DNA from: Williamsia limnetica | GTDB taxonomy: Bacteria; Actinomycetota; Actinomycetes; Mycobacteriales; Mycobacteriaceae | NCBI RefSeq assembly: GCF_003217475.1 | Contig: NZ_QJSP01000008.1 | Location: 1-64,000, forward strand | Direction of reading: 5' to 3' | Length of the DNA: 64,000 nt | Shown: one piece after another, positions 26,306 to 35,251 of the stretch | Layout: each line of letters begins with the position of its first letter | How positions within the stretch are numbered: position 1 is the first letter of the stretch | The notes under the pieces: model-generated | Seen by the model: only the letters and a program-made list of their open reading frames with translations | Database searches by the model: none | What the model was told of the DNA's origin: nothing | Position numbers and translations under genes: made by a program

Positions 26306-27901
26306 TCAGCCGGGGACCGTCTCGGACTCGGTGGCTGTGCCCACCGTGGCTCGTAGCGTCGGAATGCTCTGACGCACAGCATACTTCTGGACCTTGCCGC
26401 TTGCCGTGCGTGGAAGCTCGTCGACCACGAACAGCTCTTCCGGCCACTTCTGGCGGGCCATACCGGCATTTTCGAAATGCACCCGGACCTCATCGAGGGT
26501 CGGTGGGACATGATCCGGTCTCACGCGCATCACAGCAGCGGCGTGCTCGCCCAGCCTGACATCTGAGGCCGCAACCACCACGGCCTCGGAGATGGCCGGC
26601 ATCGACAACAGGACGTCCTCGACCTCCACTGCGCTGATGTTCTCTCCGCCACGGATGATCAGGTCCGACTTGCGGTCGGTGATCGTCAGATACCCGTCCT
26701 CGTCCAGGACACCGACGTCACCGGTTCGATACCAGCCGTCAGAGTCGAATGCGTTCTCGGTCAACGCTTCGTCGGTGTAGCCGATACACAGGTCCGGCCC
26801 GCGGCTGAAGATCTCACCGTCCTCGCCCAGCCGGATCTCGACACCGAGTCGGGGCATGCCATCGGTGTACAGCCGCTTGTCTTGCGGCGCCGAGTTCAGC
26901 GAACCGGTGATCGACGGATGTTCGGTACTGCCGTATGACCGCGTCACGCAGATACCGAGATCGGCGAGATGCCGGGCCACCGTACCCGGGACCGCCGAAC
27001 CGCCGAGCCCCATGTATTTGAGAAAATTCAGATGGTCATCTCTGAACGTGTCCTGGTCGAGAAGGCTCGTCACGAAGTAGGGAGGACCACCGCCGATCGC
27101 CACCCCGTGACTGTCGATCAGCTCTAGTACGCGACCCGGGTCCCACTGATCGAGTAGATCGACCGAGACGCCTTCGAGGATCGGGGTGAGCAGCGCACTC
27201 ACCATCCCGATGAAATGTCCCACAGGCAGCGCCGTCAGTTGAGCGCCGCGGTCGGCCGGATAATTGGCCAGCAGTTGCCGGGTTTCGAACCCGAGGGTTT
27301 GGTGGCTGTGGACCACGCCTTTGGGATCACGGGTTGTTCCCGACGTGAAGGCGATGACCGCGGGGGCGGCCGGGTCGACCGCGAGCGTTCCCTGCATCGG
27401 TTCGTCGGCGAGCAGCTCGTCGAAACCCGCTTCGTGCTCGCCGTTCTCGCCGACCACGCCCACAATCGGCACATCGGCACTCACCTCGGGCTTGTAGGTC
27501 ATTCGACCGAAGCGCGCGGCAGTGATGTACACCTTCGGCTTGGTGGTCGCCAGAACGAACGACAGCTCCTTGGGCCCATAGAAATGCACCATCGGCACCA
27601 CCACGGCCCCGAGGAACGACGACGCCCAGAAGGTGGCTGCGGCTTCCATCCAGTTGGGAAGTTGCATCACCACAACATCTCCGGGACCTACGCCCCGTTC
27701 CTGCAATCCGGCGGCCAGCCTGCGCGCGACCACTTCGACGTCACCGAACGTACCCACATAAGGACGCACCGCCGAATGCACCCGGAACGTTACATCGGGG
27801 TGTTCGTGCAGACCCTCCGCGACCATCTTGCCGAGGGAGTCGGGAGTCCACCAACCCATGCGTTCGTAGTGCTGCGTGAGCTCGACGGGCATATTTCGCA
27901 T
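26306..27901 (-). CDS. Acyl-CoA synthetase / AMP-dependent acid-CoA ligase
   Basis: A 531-residue adenylating enzyme. Motifs in order: the phosphate loop FTSGTTRDPKGVVHSH, YGSTEHPS, the GWYRTGDVGVLDEDGYL hinge region, DRKSDLIIRGGENIS, and the C-terminal catalytic Lys in RTASGKVQKYAVRQ. It would activate a carboxylic acid to its CoA ester with ATP. ATG at 27901 has AGGAGG 11 nt upstream. Divergent from the cupin gene, with two tandem palindromes in between, so it belongs to the shared regulon. Confidence 0.93.
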   Translation of the reverse strand: MRNMPVELTQHYERMGWWTPDSLGKMVAEGLHEHPDVTFRVHSAVRPYVGTFGDVEVVARRLAAGLQERGVGPGDVVVMQLPNWMEAAATFWASSFLGAVVVPMVHFYGPKELSFVLATTKPKVYITAARFGRMTYKPEVSADVPIVGVVGENGEHEAGFDELLADEPMQGTLAVDPAAPAVIAFTSGTTRDPKGVVHSHQTLGFETRQLLANYPADRGAQLTALPVGHFIGMVSALLTPILEGVSVDLLDQWDPGRVLELIDSHGVAIGGGPPYFVTSLLDQDTFRDDHLNFLKYMGLGGSAVPGTVARHLADLGICVTRSYGSTEHPSITGSLNSAPQDKRLYTDGMPRLGVEIRLGEDGEIFSRGPDLCIGYTDEALTENAFDSDGWYRTGDVGVLDEDGYLTITDRKSDLIIRGGENISAVEVEDVLLSMPAISEAVVVAASDVRLGEHAAAVMRVRPDHVPPTLDEVRVHFENAGMARQKWPEELFVVDELPRTASGKVQKYAVRQSIPTLRATVGTATESETVPG

Positions 27902-28008
27902 CTGGCTTCGATCCTCCTGGAAAGTTCACTGGCGCAAAGGGGGGAGCGCTCAGGGGCCTTCTCCGACGCCGGCGTCGACGGTCTTGCCTGCATCATCGGC
28001 AAAGTGAC

Positions 28009-28045
28009 GAGAATTACACTCTCAGTCTGACAGAATCGTACTCTA
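28009..28045. promoter_or_regulatory. Tandem 15-bp palindromes in the ligase/cupin divergent promoter
   Basis: GAGAATTACACTCTC (28009-28023) and CAGAATCGTACTCTA (28031-28045), centres 22 bp apart. The first is the reverse of the block A site apart from one base. They lie midway between divergent starts, where one pair of sites could control both directions. Confidence 0.65.
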
Positions 28046-28116
28046 GCGAGCGCGAGAACCCGAGTATTCCCCCGGGCGCACTTCCAACCCCCACCCCTCG
28101 ACCCCAAGGACATCCG

Positions 28117-28542
28117 ATGCCCCACGCCACACCAGCAGAACTTCCCAACGGCGGCGGGGGGCGTTGGCCCGCGGCCAACGACCACTTCCGGTCAGTTCAG
28201 TGGGGAGACCTCGAGGTCGGCTACACCACCACCGCAGGCCCGGTGGACACCACTGAATTGAATCGGGTGGGCGGGCTACCGGGCGGCGTGTGCCCTTGCC
28301 CCCACTATGGCTACGTCTTCGAAGGCTCCATCACCGCCGTGTATCCGAACACGGGCAAGCCGGATGAAGTGATCTCGGCGGGCGAGGTCTACTTCATCCC
28401 CGCCGGACACGTCCTCAAGTACGACCGGCAGACCAACCACCTGGAGTTCAACCCGGCGTTCGCACTACAGCAGTGCATGGATGCCATGCAGCGCACCGCC
28501 GATCTGGCGGCACGGGCTGCCGCCGGCAGTGTCGAGAACTGA
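28117..28542 (+). CDS. Cupin-domain protein
   Basis: A 141-residue small beta-barrel protein. The cupin core is seen from about residue 55 (GGVCPCPHYGYVFEGSI) to 100 (EVYFIPAGHVLKYD); the single early His and CPCPH arrangement is not a complete two-His metal site. Function could be binding or isomerisation of a pathway compound; not resolvable. ATG at 28117 follows an AAGGACA box. Divergent from the acyl-CoA ligase and 169 bp before the amidohydrolase no. 3 unit. Confidence 0.75.
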   Translation: MPHATPAELPNGGGGRWPAANDHFRSVQWGDLEVGYTTTAGPVDTTELNRVGGLPGGVCPCPHYGYVFEGSITAVYPNTGKPDEVISAGEVYFIPAGHVLKYDRQTNHLEFNPAFALQQCMDAMQRTADLAARAAAGSVEN

Positions 28543-28578
28543 CGATCACTCTCGCCCTTCCATTGCGCATGTGATCGT

Positions 28579-28623
28579 CGTTCTATATTGTACGAGAGTG
28601 TGATTCTCGTAACAACGGGATCG
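28579..28623 (+). promoter_or_regulatory. Promoter/operator block A, second copy
   Basis: Identical over 45 bp to 22583-22627, with the same inverted repeat at 28592-28610 and the same box arrangement: TTGCGC (28563-28568), 17 bp, TATTGT (28586-28591). It drives amidohydrolase no. 3 and the genes after it. Identity of a non-coding block this long beside different genes points to recent duplication or strong constraint. Confidence 0.7.
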
Positions 28624-28710
28624 CAAGTCCAGGACCGGTCGCCGCCCAACCGGCCGGCACTCCGCAGCCCCTGCCCCGCAGGCTGTTCCTCGTAAACGAA
28701 GGAGACGACA

Positions 28711-29907
28711 GTGACTTCATCCACCTCGCCCGACCTGAACTGGTTGATCTCAGTAGACGATCACATCCTCGAGCCACCGCACGTCTGGCAAGACCGCATC
28801 GCCTCCAAGGACCGCGACCGCGCGCCCAAGCTCGTCCGCGACGGCGACAAAGAGACCTGGGTTTACGAGAACCGCGTCGTCCCGACGAGCGGACTATCCG
28901 CCGTCGTCGGAAAGTCTCGCGAAGAGTTCAGTCCCGAGGCCATCACGTACGCCGACATGCACCCAGGCTGCTACGACCCCAAGGTCCGTCTCGAACACAT
29001 GAATGAGGCCGGCATCCTCGCCTCGCTCGGATTTCCCTCCTTTCCTCGGTTCTGCGGTCAGATCTTCTACGAAGCCCAGGACAAAGATCTCGCGCTGAGG
29101 TGCCTGCAGGCCTACAACGATTGGATCTTCGAGGAGTGGTGTGCCACGGACCCAGGCCGCTTCATCCCATTGGTCATCATGCCTCTGTGGGATACCGACC
29201 TCGCTGTCAAGGAAATCGAGCGCACGGCCGCCCTCGGAGCGCGCTCGGTGGCCTTCTCCGAGAACCCCGAACCGCTGGGGCTTCCCACCATCAACGACCC
29301 CAGCCGCTACTGGGATCCGGTCATGCAGGCTGCCGCCGACAATGATCTGGTCATTTCCATGCACGTCGGATCGTCTTCACGCCTACCCACCATCGCAAGC
29401 GATGCCCCCTTCATGGCCAACCTCACCTGGGGTGCCACTCGCACTGCGGGAACGATGCTGCAGTGGTTGTTCTCCGACTACTTCGCCAAGTACCCCAAGC
29501 TGAAAATCGCTCTCTCCGAGGGCAATATCGGCTGGATCCCGTACTTCCTCGAACGCGCGGAGCAGGTGTACGAGAAGCAGCGCTTCTGGGCCGCCAAGGG
29601 CGTCAAGTACGAAGGCCACGCCGCCACCGAGGTTCCGATGGACCTCGACATCCGGCAGCGCTTCAAGGACCACGTCTACGGCTGCTTCATCCACGACGAG
29701 GCCGGCATCGCCAACATCGACCTCATCGGCGAAGACAACATCATGTTCGAAACCGATTACCCGCACTCCGACAGCACGTGGCCGGACTCCATCAACGTCG
29801 CCCGCAAACAGATCCAGCACCTCCCCGAGGCCACCCAATACAAGCTTCTCCGCGGCAACGCCGAGAAACTGTATCGATTCGAACCCACGGTGCCCATCCT
29901 CAAATAG
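28711..29907 (+). CDS. Amidohydrolase-superfamily metal enzyme (Amidohydro_2 type), paralogue 3
   Basis: A 398-residue TIM-barrel enzyme, more distant from paralogues 1 and 2 but with the same landmarks: SVDDHILEP (D16, H18, E21), SMHVGSS in the barrel, and ETDYPHSDSTWPDS near the end. GTG start at 28711 after AAGGAG. First gene of the operon with CoA-transferase, binding protein, Ltp2-like aldolase and DUF35. The substrate is probably a cyclic or keto acid (inference from the superfamily). Confidence 0.87.
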   Translation: MTSSTSPDLNWLISVDDHILEPPHVWQDRIASKDRDRAPKLVRDGDKETWVYENRVVPTSGLSAVVGKSREEFSPEAITYADMHPGCYDPKVRLEHMNEAGILASLGFPSFPRFCGQIFYEAQDKDLALRCLQAYNDWIFEEWCATDPGRFIPLVIMPLWDTDLAVKEIERTAALGARSVAFSENPEPLGLPTINDPSRYWDPVMQAAADNDLVISMHVGSSSRLPTIASDAPFMANLTWGATRTAGTMLQWLFSDYFAKYPKLKIALSEGNIGWIPYFLERAEQVYEKQRFWAAKGVKYEGHAATEVPMDLDIRQRFKDHVYGCFIHDEAGIANIDLIGEDNIMFETDYPHSDSTWPDSINVARKQIQHLPEATQYKLLRGNAEKLYRFEPTVPILK

Positions 29908-29950
29908 TCACCGCACCAAGATAATCGGATTGCCAGCGAAGGAGATTTGG

Positions 29951-31177
29951 GTGGATGCGACGGTGGGAACCAACGTCTTCGACGGCGTGAAGGTGGTGGA
30001 ACTGGCCCAATGGGTGTTCGTGCCCGTGGCCGGCGCCCTGTTGTCCGACTGGGGAGCAGACGTCGTCAAGGTCGAGTCACCGACGGCAGGCGACCCCTAT
30101 CGAGGCCTTGTCGAACAAGGTGTCACCACCGGGGCCGAGCGCGTCAATTACTCGATCGAGCTCGCGAATCGAGGTAAGCGCAGCATCGGCCTGGACCTGA
30201 AGAATCCGGAAGGTCGGGAGATTTTCTACAGGCTGATCCGAGAAGCCGATGTCTTCCTCACCAACTTCCGCGCATCTGCCCTCGATCGGCTGGGGCTGAG
30301 CGTAGAAGAGCTGCGAAAGCACAACCCGCAGTTGATCTATGCACGCGGCCACGGCTTCGGCGTTCGCGGCCCTGACAAAGACGTGCCCGCCTATGACAAC
30401 ACCGCATTCTGGTCAAGGGGCGGGATGGCGCATGTACTGACCCCCGAGGGCTCGGACTATCCACTCTCGCCTCGCGGCGCTTTCGGCGACCGCCAGGCGG
30501 CGATGAACCTGGCCTTCGGGGTGTCAGGCGCACTCTTCCGGCGCGAACGGACAGGCGAACCCTCGGTGGTGGACGTGTCCCTGTTGTCCAGTGCCATGTG
30601 GACTCTCGGATCCGACATGTTGAGCGCACTGCAAGGCCAAGTGCCCCGCGCCCGCTCGACACGCGGCCAGAGTCCGAATCCGCTCGGCAATGTCTTCCGA
30701 ACACAGGACGGCCGTCACATCACACTGGCCCTCCTCCAGCCCGATCGCTATTGGGCCCAGCTGTGCGAGGTGCTCGGGAGACCGGAGCTGTTCGACGACA
30801 GCCGCTTCGCAACGCTCAAGAGCCGGGCCGAGCACCGGGTCGACTGCCTCAAGGTACTCGACGAGACTTTCGCGGGTCGCACGTACGCCGACTGGGTGTC
30901 TCGCTTCTCGAGCTCAGATATGCCCTGGGCTCCGGTCCAGTCGGTCGAAGAGGTCTTGACAGATCCTCAGGTGGTCGCAAACGGGTACCTCTCCACCGTC
31001 GCGTCCGAGGACGGGGCCGAGTTGACCTTTCCCAACGGACCCGTGCAGTTCGACGAGGGCCCACCCGCCCTGCGCCGCGCCCCGGAACATGGTGCGCACA
31101 CCGAAAACGTCCTCCTCGAGCTCGGCTTCGACTGGGGCGAGATCAGCGAATTGAAAGACCACGGCGCAATCATCTGA
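29951..31177 (+). CDS. Family III CoA-transferase (CaiB/BaiF)
   Basis: A 408-residue CoA-transferase that moves CoA between acids through an Asp-linked intermediate. The N-terminus VKVVELAQWVFVPVAG, LLSDWGADVVKVE and NRGKRSIGLDLK are typical; the likely catalytic Asp is in AFGDRQAAMNLAFG. The GTG at 29951 is preferred because AAGGAG lies six bases upstream. It follows amidohydrolase no. 3 by 43 bp. It probably loads CoA on the amidohydrolase product or a close intermediate. Confidence 0.9.
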   Translation: MDATVGTNVFDGVKVVELAQWVFVPVAGALLSDWGADVVKVESPTAGDPYRGLVEQGVTTGAERVNYSIELANRGKRSIGLDLKNPEGREIFYRLIREADVFLTNFRASALDRLGLSVEELRKHNPQLIYARGHGFGVRGPDKDVPAYDNTAFWSRGGMAHVLTPEGSDYPLSPRGAFGDRQAAMNLAFGVSGALFRRERTGEPSVVDVSLLSSAMWTLGSDMLSALQGQVPRARSTRGQSPNPLGNVFRTQDGRHITLALLQPDRYWAQLCEVLGRPELFDDSRFATLKSRAEHRVDCLKVLDETFAGRTYADWVSRFSSSDMPWAPVQSVEEVLTDPQVVANGYLSTVASEDGAELTFPNGPVQFDEGPPALRRAPEHGAHTENVLLELGFDWGEISELKDHGAII

Positions 31178-31292
31178 ACAGCTCCCCTGCTCGCGGTGTC
31201 CCCTCGCCGTACTCTCTGCCGCCGAGTTCCGCCCGCTCCGTACCACCCTTCACCCTCCATCAGCCCGCGCTTGACTTTCCGAGAGGTCGACG

Positions 31293-32861
31293 ATGATTCG
31301 ACAACGACGTCTACTCACCGCCACACTGGCCATGTTGTGTTCTGCAGCAATGCTTGTGACCGCATGCAGTTCATCTCCCAACCAGGCAGGATCGTCCGAA
31401 GACGAGGGCGCACCGGTTCCCGGCGGCACCGTGAACGCCATACAGGTCAGCGAACCGCGGACACTTGATCCCGCGACAATGGGGAACGTGTGGGCCACCC
31501 AGGCCATGCTGGGTAACGCGCTGTACGGCACGCTGATGATCAACAACCCCGAAACACTGGCGGTCGAATACAAGATGGCCGAGGATTTCTCGAGCACCGA
31601 CGGCGGCGCCACGTACACGATGAAGCTGCGTCCGGGCCTCGAGTTCACCGATGGCACGCCGCTGGATGCCGAAGCCGTCAAATTCAATTGGGACCGGGCC
31701 AAAGACCCGAAACTGGGATCAGGTGCCAGCAAGGTCAGTCCTCAGATCGCCCAGACCACTGTCGTCGATCCGACTACGTTGACGGTCGCGATGGTGGCTC
31801 CCAATTCGCACTTCGACCAGGCAGTGATCACCAGTGCGTTGAACTGGATCGCCTCACCGACCGCGTTGCAGAAGAGCCGCGCAGAGTTCGATGCCGCACC
31901 GGTCGGGGCAGGTCCGTTCACGCTGTCGGAATGGAGCCGGCAGAATCAAATCGTCCTGAACAAGAACCCCGGCTACTGGGACGCGCCGAAGCCCTACGTC
32001 GATTCGATCTCGTTCCGGTTTGTTCCCGACACCGCTCAGCGTTTCAATGCCGTTGTGAGCGGCGCCGCCGACATCAGCGCGGAATCGAACCCGAAAAGCC
32101 TTGAAGACGCCGCCGCCCAGAACCTGAAGACCGACCTCGTCGAAACCGGTGGTGGCCAGTACTTGGCCATGAACACCCGCCGCGCTCCGTTCGATGACCC
32201 GCGGGCCCGTCAGGCGGTCTCACTTGCACTCGACCTCGATGCGCTCAACACCATCGTCTACAGCGGCGCAGGCGATGTGCCCAACACGCTGTTCCCCGAG
32301 GTGTCCCCGTTCTACAGCGACATCGCGCTCCGGGAGACCAACAAAGCGGAGGCGCAAGCCTTGTTCGACGAGTTGGCCGCCGAAGGCAAGCCGGTCAATT
32401 TCGACTTCACCAGTTTCTCGAGCACAGAGAACAAGATGGCCGCCGAAGGCGTTCAATCTCAACTCAGTGCGTTCAACAACGTCGAAGTCGGCGTCAAGAA
32501 CGTCGACTCCACCGCAATCCAATCCGTGGTCGGTCAGCGCGACTTCCAGATGGTGGTCACCTCGGCGAACATCATCGACCCCGACACCGAACTCTGGGTG
32601 AGCTTCCATTCGAAGTCGTCGGGCAACATGACCGGGATCAGCGACCCCCAACTCGATGCCGCGCTCGACGCCGGACGCGTCGGCGCGACGGTCGAAGAGC
32701 GCAAGGCGGCCTACGACACGGTGCAGGAGCGGCTCGCCGAAGTCGTCCCCGGCGTCTTCTACATCCGGTCCACTCCGTCGGTGATGGCTGCCGCGAAGAC
32801 CAAGGGGGTCGATCTGTACGGCCTCGGTTCCCCGCTGCCAGAGGAGCTGTGGGTCAACTAG
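31293..32861 (+). CDS. Family-5 solute-binding lipoprotein, paralogue 2
   Basis: A 522-residue lipoprotein with lipobox LVTAC and the SBP_bac_5 signature LRPGLEFTDGTPLDAEAVKFN. It is equal in length to the protein at 17230-18798 and identical at most positions by eye, with the same GACGATGATTCGACAACGAC across the start. Again no ABC permease or ATPase gene is adjacent. The two copies lie in the BVMO operon and the CoA-transferase operon, so they may serve related ligands. Confidence 0.88.
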   Translation: MIRQRRLLTATLAMLCSAAMLVTACSSSPNQAGSSEDEGAPVPGGTVNAIQVSEPRTLDPATMGNVWATQAMLGNALYGTLMINNPETLAVEYKMAEDFSSTDGGATYTMKLRPGLEFTDGTPLDAEAVKFNWDRAKDPKLGSGASKVSPQIAQTTVVDPTTLTVAMVAPNSHFDQAVITSALNWIASPTALQKSRAEFDAAPVGAGPFTLSEWSRQNQIVLNKNPGYWDAPKPYVDSISFRFVPDTAQRFNAVVSGAADISAESNPKSLEDAAAQNLKTDLVETGGGQYLAMNTRRAPFDDPRARQAVSLALDLDALNTIVYSGAGDVPNTLFPEVSPFYSDIALRETNKAEAQALFDELAAEGKPVNFDFTSFSSTENKMAAEGVQSQLSAFNNVEVGVKNVDSTAIQSVVGQRDFQMVVTSANIIDPDTELWVSFHSKSSGNMTGISDPQLDAALDAGRVGATVEERKAAYDTVQERLAEVVPGVFYIRSTPSVMAAAKTKGVDLYGLGSPLPEELWVN

Positions 32862-32950
32862 TTCGATCTGGTCGGTGCGGGCCCGCCTCTGGTGGGCCTT
32901 CACCGCGTGATCAGGTAGAGACGAATCGGTTTCCCACGAGAGGACAGACG

Positions 32951-34117
32951 GTGACCCCACAGTTGAATGTTGCAATCGCCGGCATGGGCTTGACCGATCA
33001 GGGACGGCACACGGGGTCCTCGGGTCGCGAGCTCCGCAGACAGGCACTCGATCTCGCTCTCGCCGATGCCGGACTGACACGGCCGGACATAGATGGTTAC
33101 ATCCTGATCGGGGCTTCGTTCGAAGATCTTCGGTATCTCGGCCTGTCCCCTGCGTTTGCATACTCGCTCATGACCGGCGGCGCGTCGCCGACCGCTAGCG
33201 TGCTGGTGGCGGCAGGCGCGATCGCCACCGGACAGGCCACCACCATCGCCTGCGTCTACGGGGAGGCCTATTCGTCCGCGCCGCCTAAACTGTTGCCGCA
33301 CACGACAGGTGGCACTGAGCGCGACATCAGGTCGTACAGCTACGGATACCCGTACCTGTACGGCATGGTCGGGCCTGCATCGACGTACGCGCTCGCGGCG
33401 CGTCGGCACATGGAGCTGTACGGGACCACATCAGAAGACCTCGGACGAGTGGCCGTGGTCGAACGCGACTACGCCTGCGTCCGGCCGGGTACACAGGGGT
33501 ACGGTCAACCGATCACCCTGACCGACCACCAGGAATCCCGCATGATCGTGGATCCTCTCCGGCTACTCGACTGTTCGCGGCCGACCGACGGTGGCGCCGC
33601 AATCATCGTCACCTCCGACGAACGCGCCGCCGACCTCACCGACCACCCCGTGAGCGTACTCGGGGGCGGTACCTCACATGCGATCGAGACATGGTGGAAA
33701 GAGACGATGTTCGAATCGATGAATGTAGACCGTGCGGCCCGGACCGCACTGGGGCAGGCACAGTTGTCCATCGACGACATCGACGTGGCCCAGCTGTACG
33801 CTCCCTTCACGATTGCCGTTCTGATGCAGCTGGAGGAATACGGATTCTGCGCGCCGGGCGAGGGTGGCTCCTTCGTCGCCGAAGGCCACACCGGGCCGAC
33901 CGGTTCGATACCCACGAACACCGGCGGTGGGCAACTATCGGGTTTCTACGCCACGGGGTTCACCCCACTGAGTGAAGGGATTCTCCAGATGCGCGGTCAG
34001 GCCCCGAGTAGTCAGATCCCCGATGCCCGAACGTGTCTCGTCAGCGGTTCGGGCGGGAACGGCGGCATTCAGGGGTCCTGGTCACACGCCACCCTGGTCC
34101 TCGGAGCCGACCGGTGA
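32951..34117 (+). CDS. Thiolase-fold Ltp2-type retro-aldolase (lipid-transfer protein)
   Basis: A 388-residue thiolase-superfamily protein lacking the nucleophilic Cys: the usual NxCxSG stretch reads GGASPTASV. It shares with the steroid side-chain aldolase Ltp2 the pattern ITLTDHQESRMIVDPLRLLD, the Tyr in AQLYAPF, LEEYGFC, and GGQLSGFYATG. Ltp2 enzymes split beta-hydroxyacyl-CoA with a substituted beta carbon and need a DUF35 partner, which is encoded next with a 4-nt overlap. GTG start at 32951. The function by family is strong; the substrate is unknown. Confidence 0.85.
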   Translation: MTPQLNVAIAGMGLTDQGRHTGSSGRELRRQALDLALADAGLTRPDIDGYILIGASFEDLRYLGLSPAFAYSLMTGGASPTASVLVAAGAIATGQATTIACVYGEAYSSAPPKLLPHTTGGTERDIRSYSYGYPYLYGMVGPASTYALAARRHMELYGTTSEDLGRVAVVERDYACVRPGTQGYGQPITLTDHQESRMIVDPLRLLDCSRPTDGGAAIIVTSDERAADLTDHPVSVLGGGTSHAIETWWKETMFESMNVDRAARTALGQAQLSIDDIDVAQLYAPFTIAVLMQLEEYGFCAPGEGGSFVAEGHTGPTGSIPTNTGGGQLSGFYATGFTPLSEGILQMRGQAPSSQIPDARTCLVSGSGGNGGIQGSWSHATLVLGADR

Positions 34118-34524
34118 GCGCCGGCCGCCCCCTACCTGGCGATGTCGTCGACGACGCCATCGATCAACCCTTCTGGGATGCATGCAAAGACGGCGTTCTT
34201 CTGGTCTACCGCTGCAATACCTGTGGCACGTCGTACTGGCCCGCAGGCTCATGCACCACGCACGGGATGTCCGACGCCGGCTGGGTCCCTGCGACCGGAA
34301 CCGGCCGTCTTCATACCTGGACCGTGGTGCACCAGAAGTACAGCCGCTCCTTCACCGATGACGTGAAGATCGTCGCAGTGGTCAAGCTCGACGAGGGGCC
34401 GTTCTTTCATACCAATCTCATCGAGGTGGCCACCACGGACCTCAGAGCCGGCCTACCCGTGGAAGTCGTGTTCCACACCGGGGACGACGATGTGGTGCTG
34501 CCGGTGTTCAGAGTGTCGACCTGA
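34114..34524 (+). CDS. DUF35 (zinc-ribbon/OB-fold) partner of the Ltp2-type aldolase
   Basis: A 136-residue protein. The zinc ribbon has C34-x2-C37-x9-C47-x2-H50, so the fourth ligand is probably His; an OB-fold acyl-CoA-binding domain follows (TGTGRLHTWTVVHQKY). It forms a complex with the aldolase in known systems and is required for its activity. GTG start overlaps the aldolase stop (GTGA). Last gene of the amidohydrolase no. 3 operon. Confidence 0.9.
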   Translation: MSAGRPLPGDVVDDAIDQPFWDACKDGVLLVYRCNTCGTSYWPAGSCTTHGMSDAGWVPATGTGRLHTWTVVHQKYSRSFTDDVKIVAVVKLDEGPFFHTNLIEVATTDLRAGLPVEVVFHTGDDDVVLPVFRVST

Positions 34525-34555
34525 CGGAGCCGACCCGGTTTTCGAATCTACTGCC

Positions 34556-35203
34556 TCACCCGGTCGTCAATCGATCGGCCGGTGTATCCCAATGATCCAG
34601 TGCAACAAAGTCCGAGAGCGGTCGCCGCCGCACGGGACCATGGCTTCCCCTTGGCCAACCCACGACCACGTGGCCGGCGAGCACCCAATCCGATGGCATA
34701 CCGACGGCCTCGCGGAGCAGGGCCTCGCCCTCGTACGATGCCCAGCTGGTCAGACACGCTCCGAGACCCTGCGCGCGGGCGGCCAACAGAAAGTTCTGCA
34801 TGGCCGGAAAGATCGAGCCGCCGAGCAACAGCTCCGAGGCGGTCTCGAACCGCTGTTGGGCAAACAACACTGACGTGAACTCACCTGCGCGGTCATGCAG
34901 TTCGTATGTGGCCCGATTGTTTCGGGCTCGGCGGCTGTCATCGTCGGCGGCCGGGCGCGACATCCCGTAGACCGGTTCGATCACATCGAGGGCGTGCGCC
35001 GCAGCTTTCCCGACAACTGCCCGGAGTTCCGGCGACCGGAGCACAACAAATTTCCAGGCCTGCGCGTTGGCCCCCGAGGGCGCCCATGTCGCCGCGCGCA
35101 GACACTTGGTCAGGGTCGCATCGTCCACGGGTTCGTCGGTGAACCGCCGAATGGTCCTGGCGGTCGACATCGTCTCCCAGACATCCGTCGTCGAATCACT
35201 CAT
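34556..35203 (-). CDS. FMN-dependent nitroreductase-family oxidoreductase
   Basis: A 215-residue nitroreductase-fold protein: RTIRRFTDEPVDDATL and APSGANAQAWKFVVL are the FMN-binding N-terminal motifs, and GLGACLTSW is near the C-terminal FMN contact. Such enzymes reduce nitro groups, quinones or enones with NAD(P)H. Lies 48 bp downstream of the LLM gene on the same strand, so the two are probably cotranscribed. Convergent with the DUF35 gene. Confidence 0.87.
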   Translation of the reverse strand: MSDSTTDVWETMSTARTIRRFTDEPVDDATLTKCLRAATWAPSGANAQAWKFVVLRSPELRAVVGKAAAHALDVIEPVYGMSRPAADDDSRRARNNRATYELHDRAGEFTSVLFAQQRFETASELLLGGSIFPAMQNFLLAARAQGLGACLTSWASYEGEALLREAVGMPSDWVLAGHVVVGWPRGSHGPVRRRPLSDFVALDHWDTPADRLTTG

Positions 35204-35251
35204 GCCGACCTCGCCCTCCCTGCCGTCGTGGACAGCCGCACCCGGATGTGG

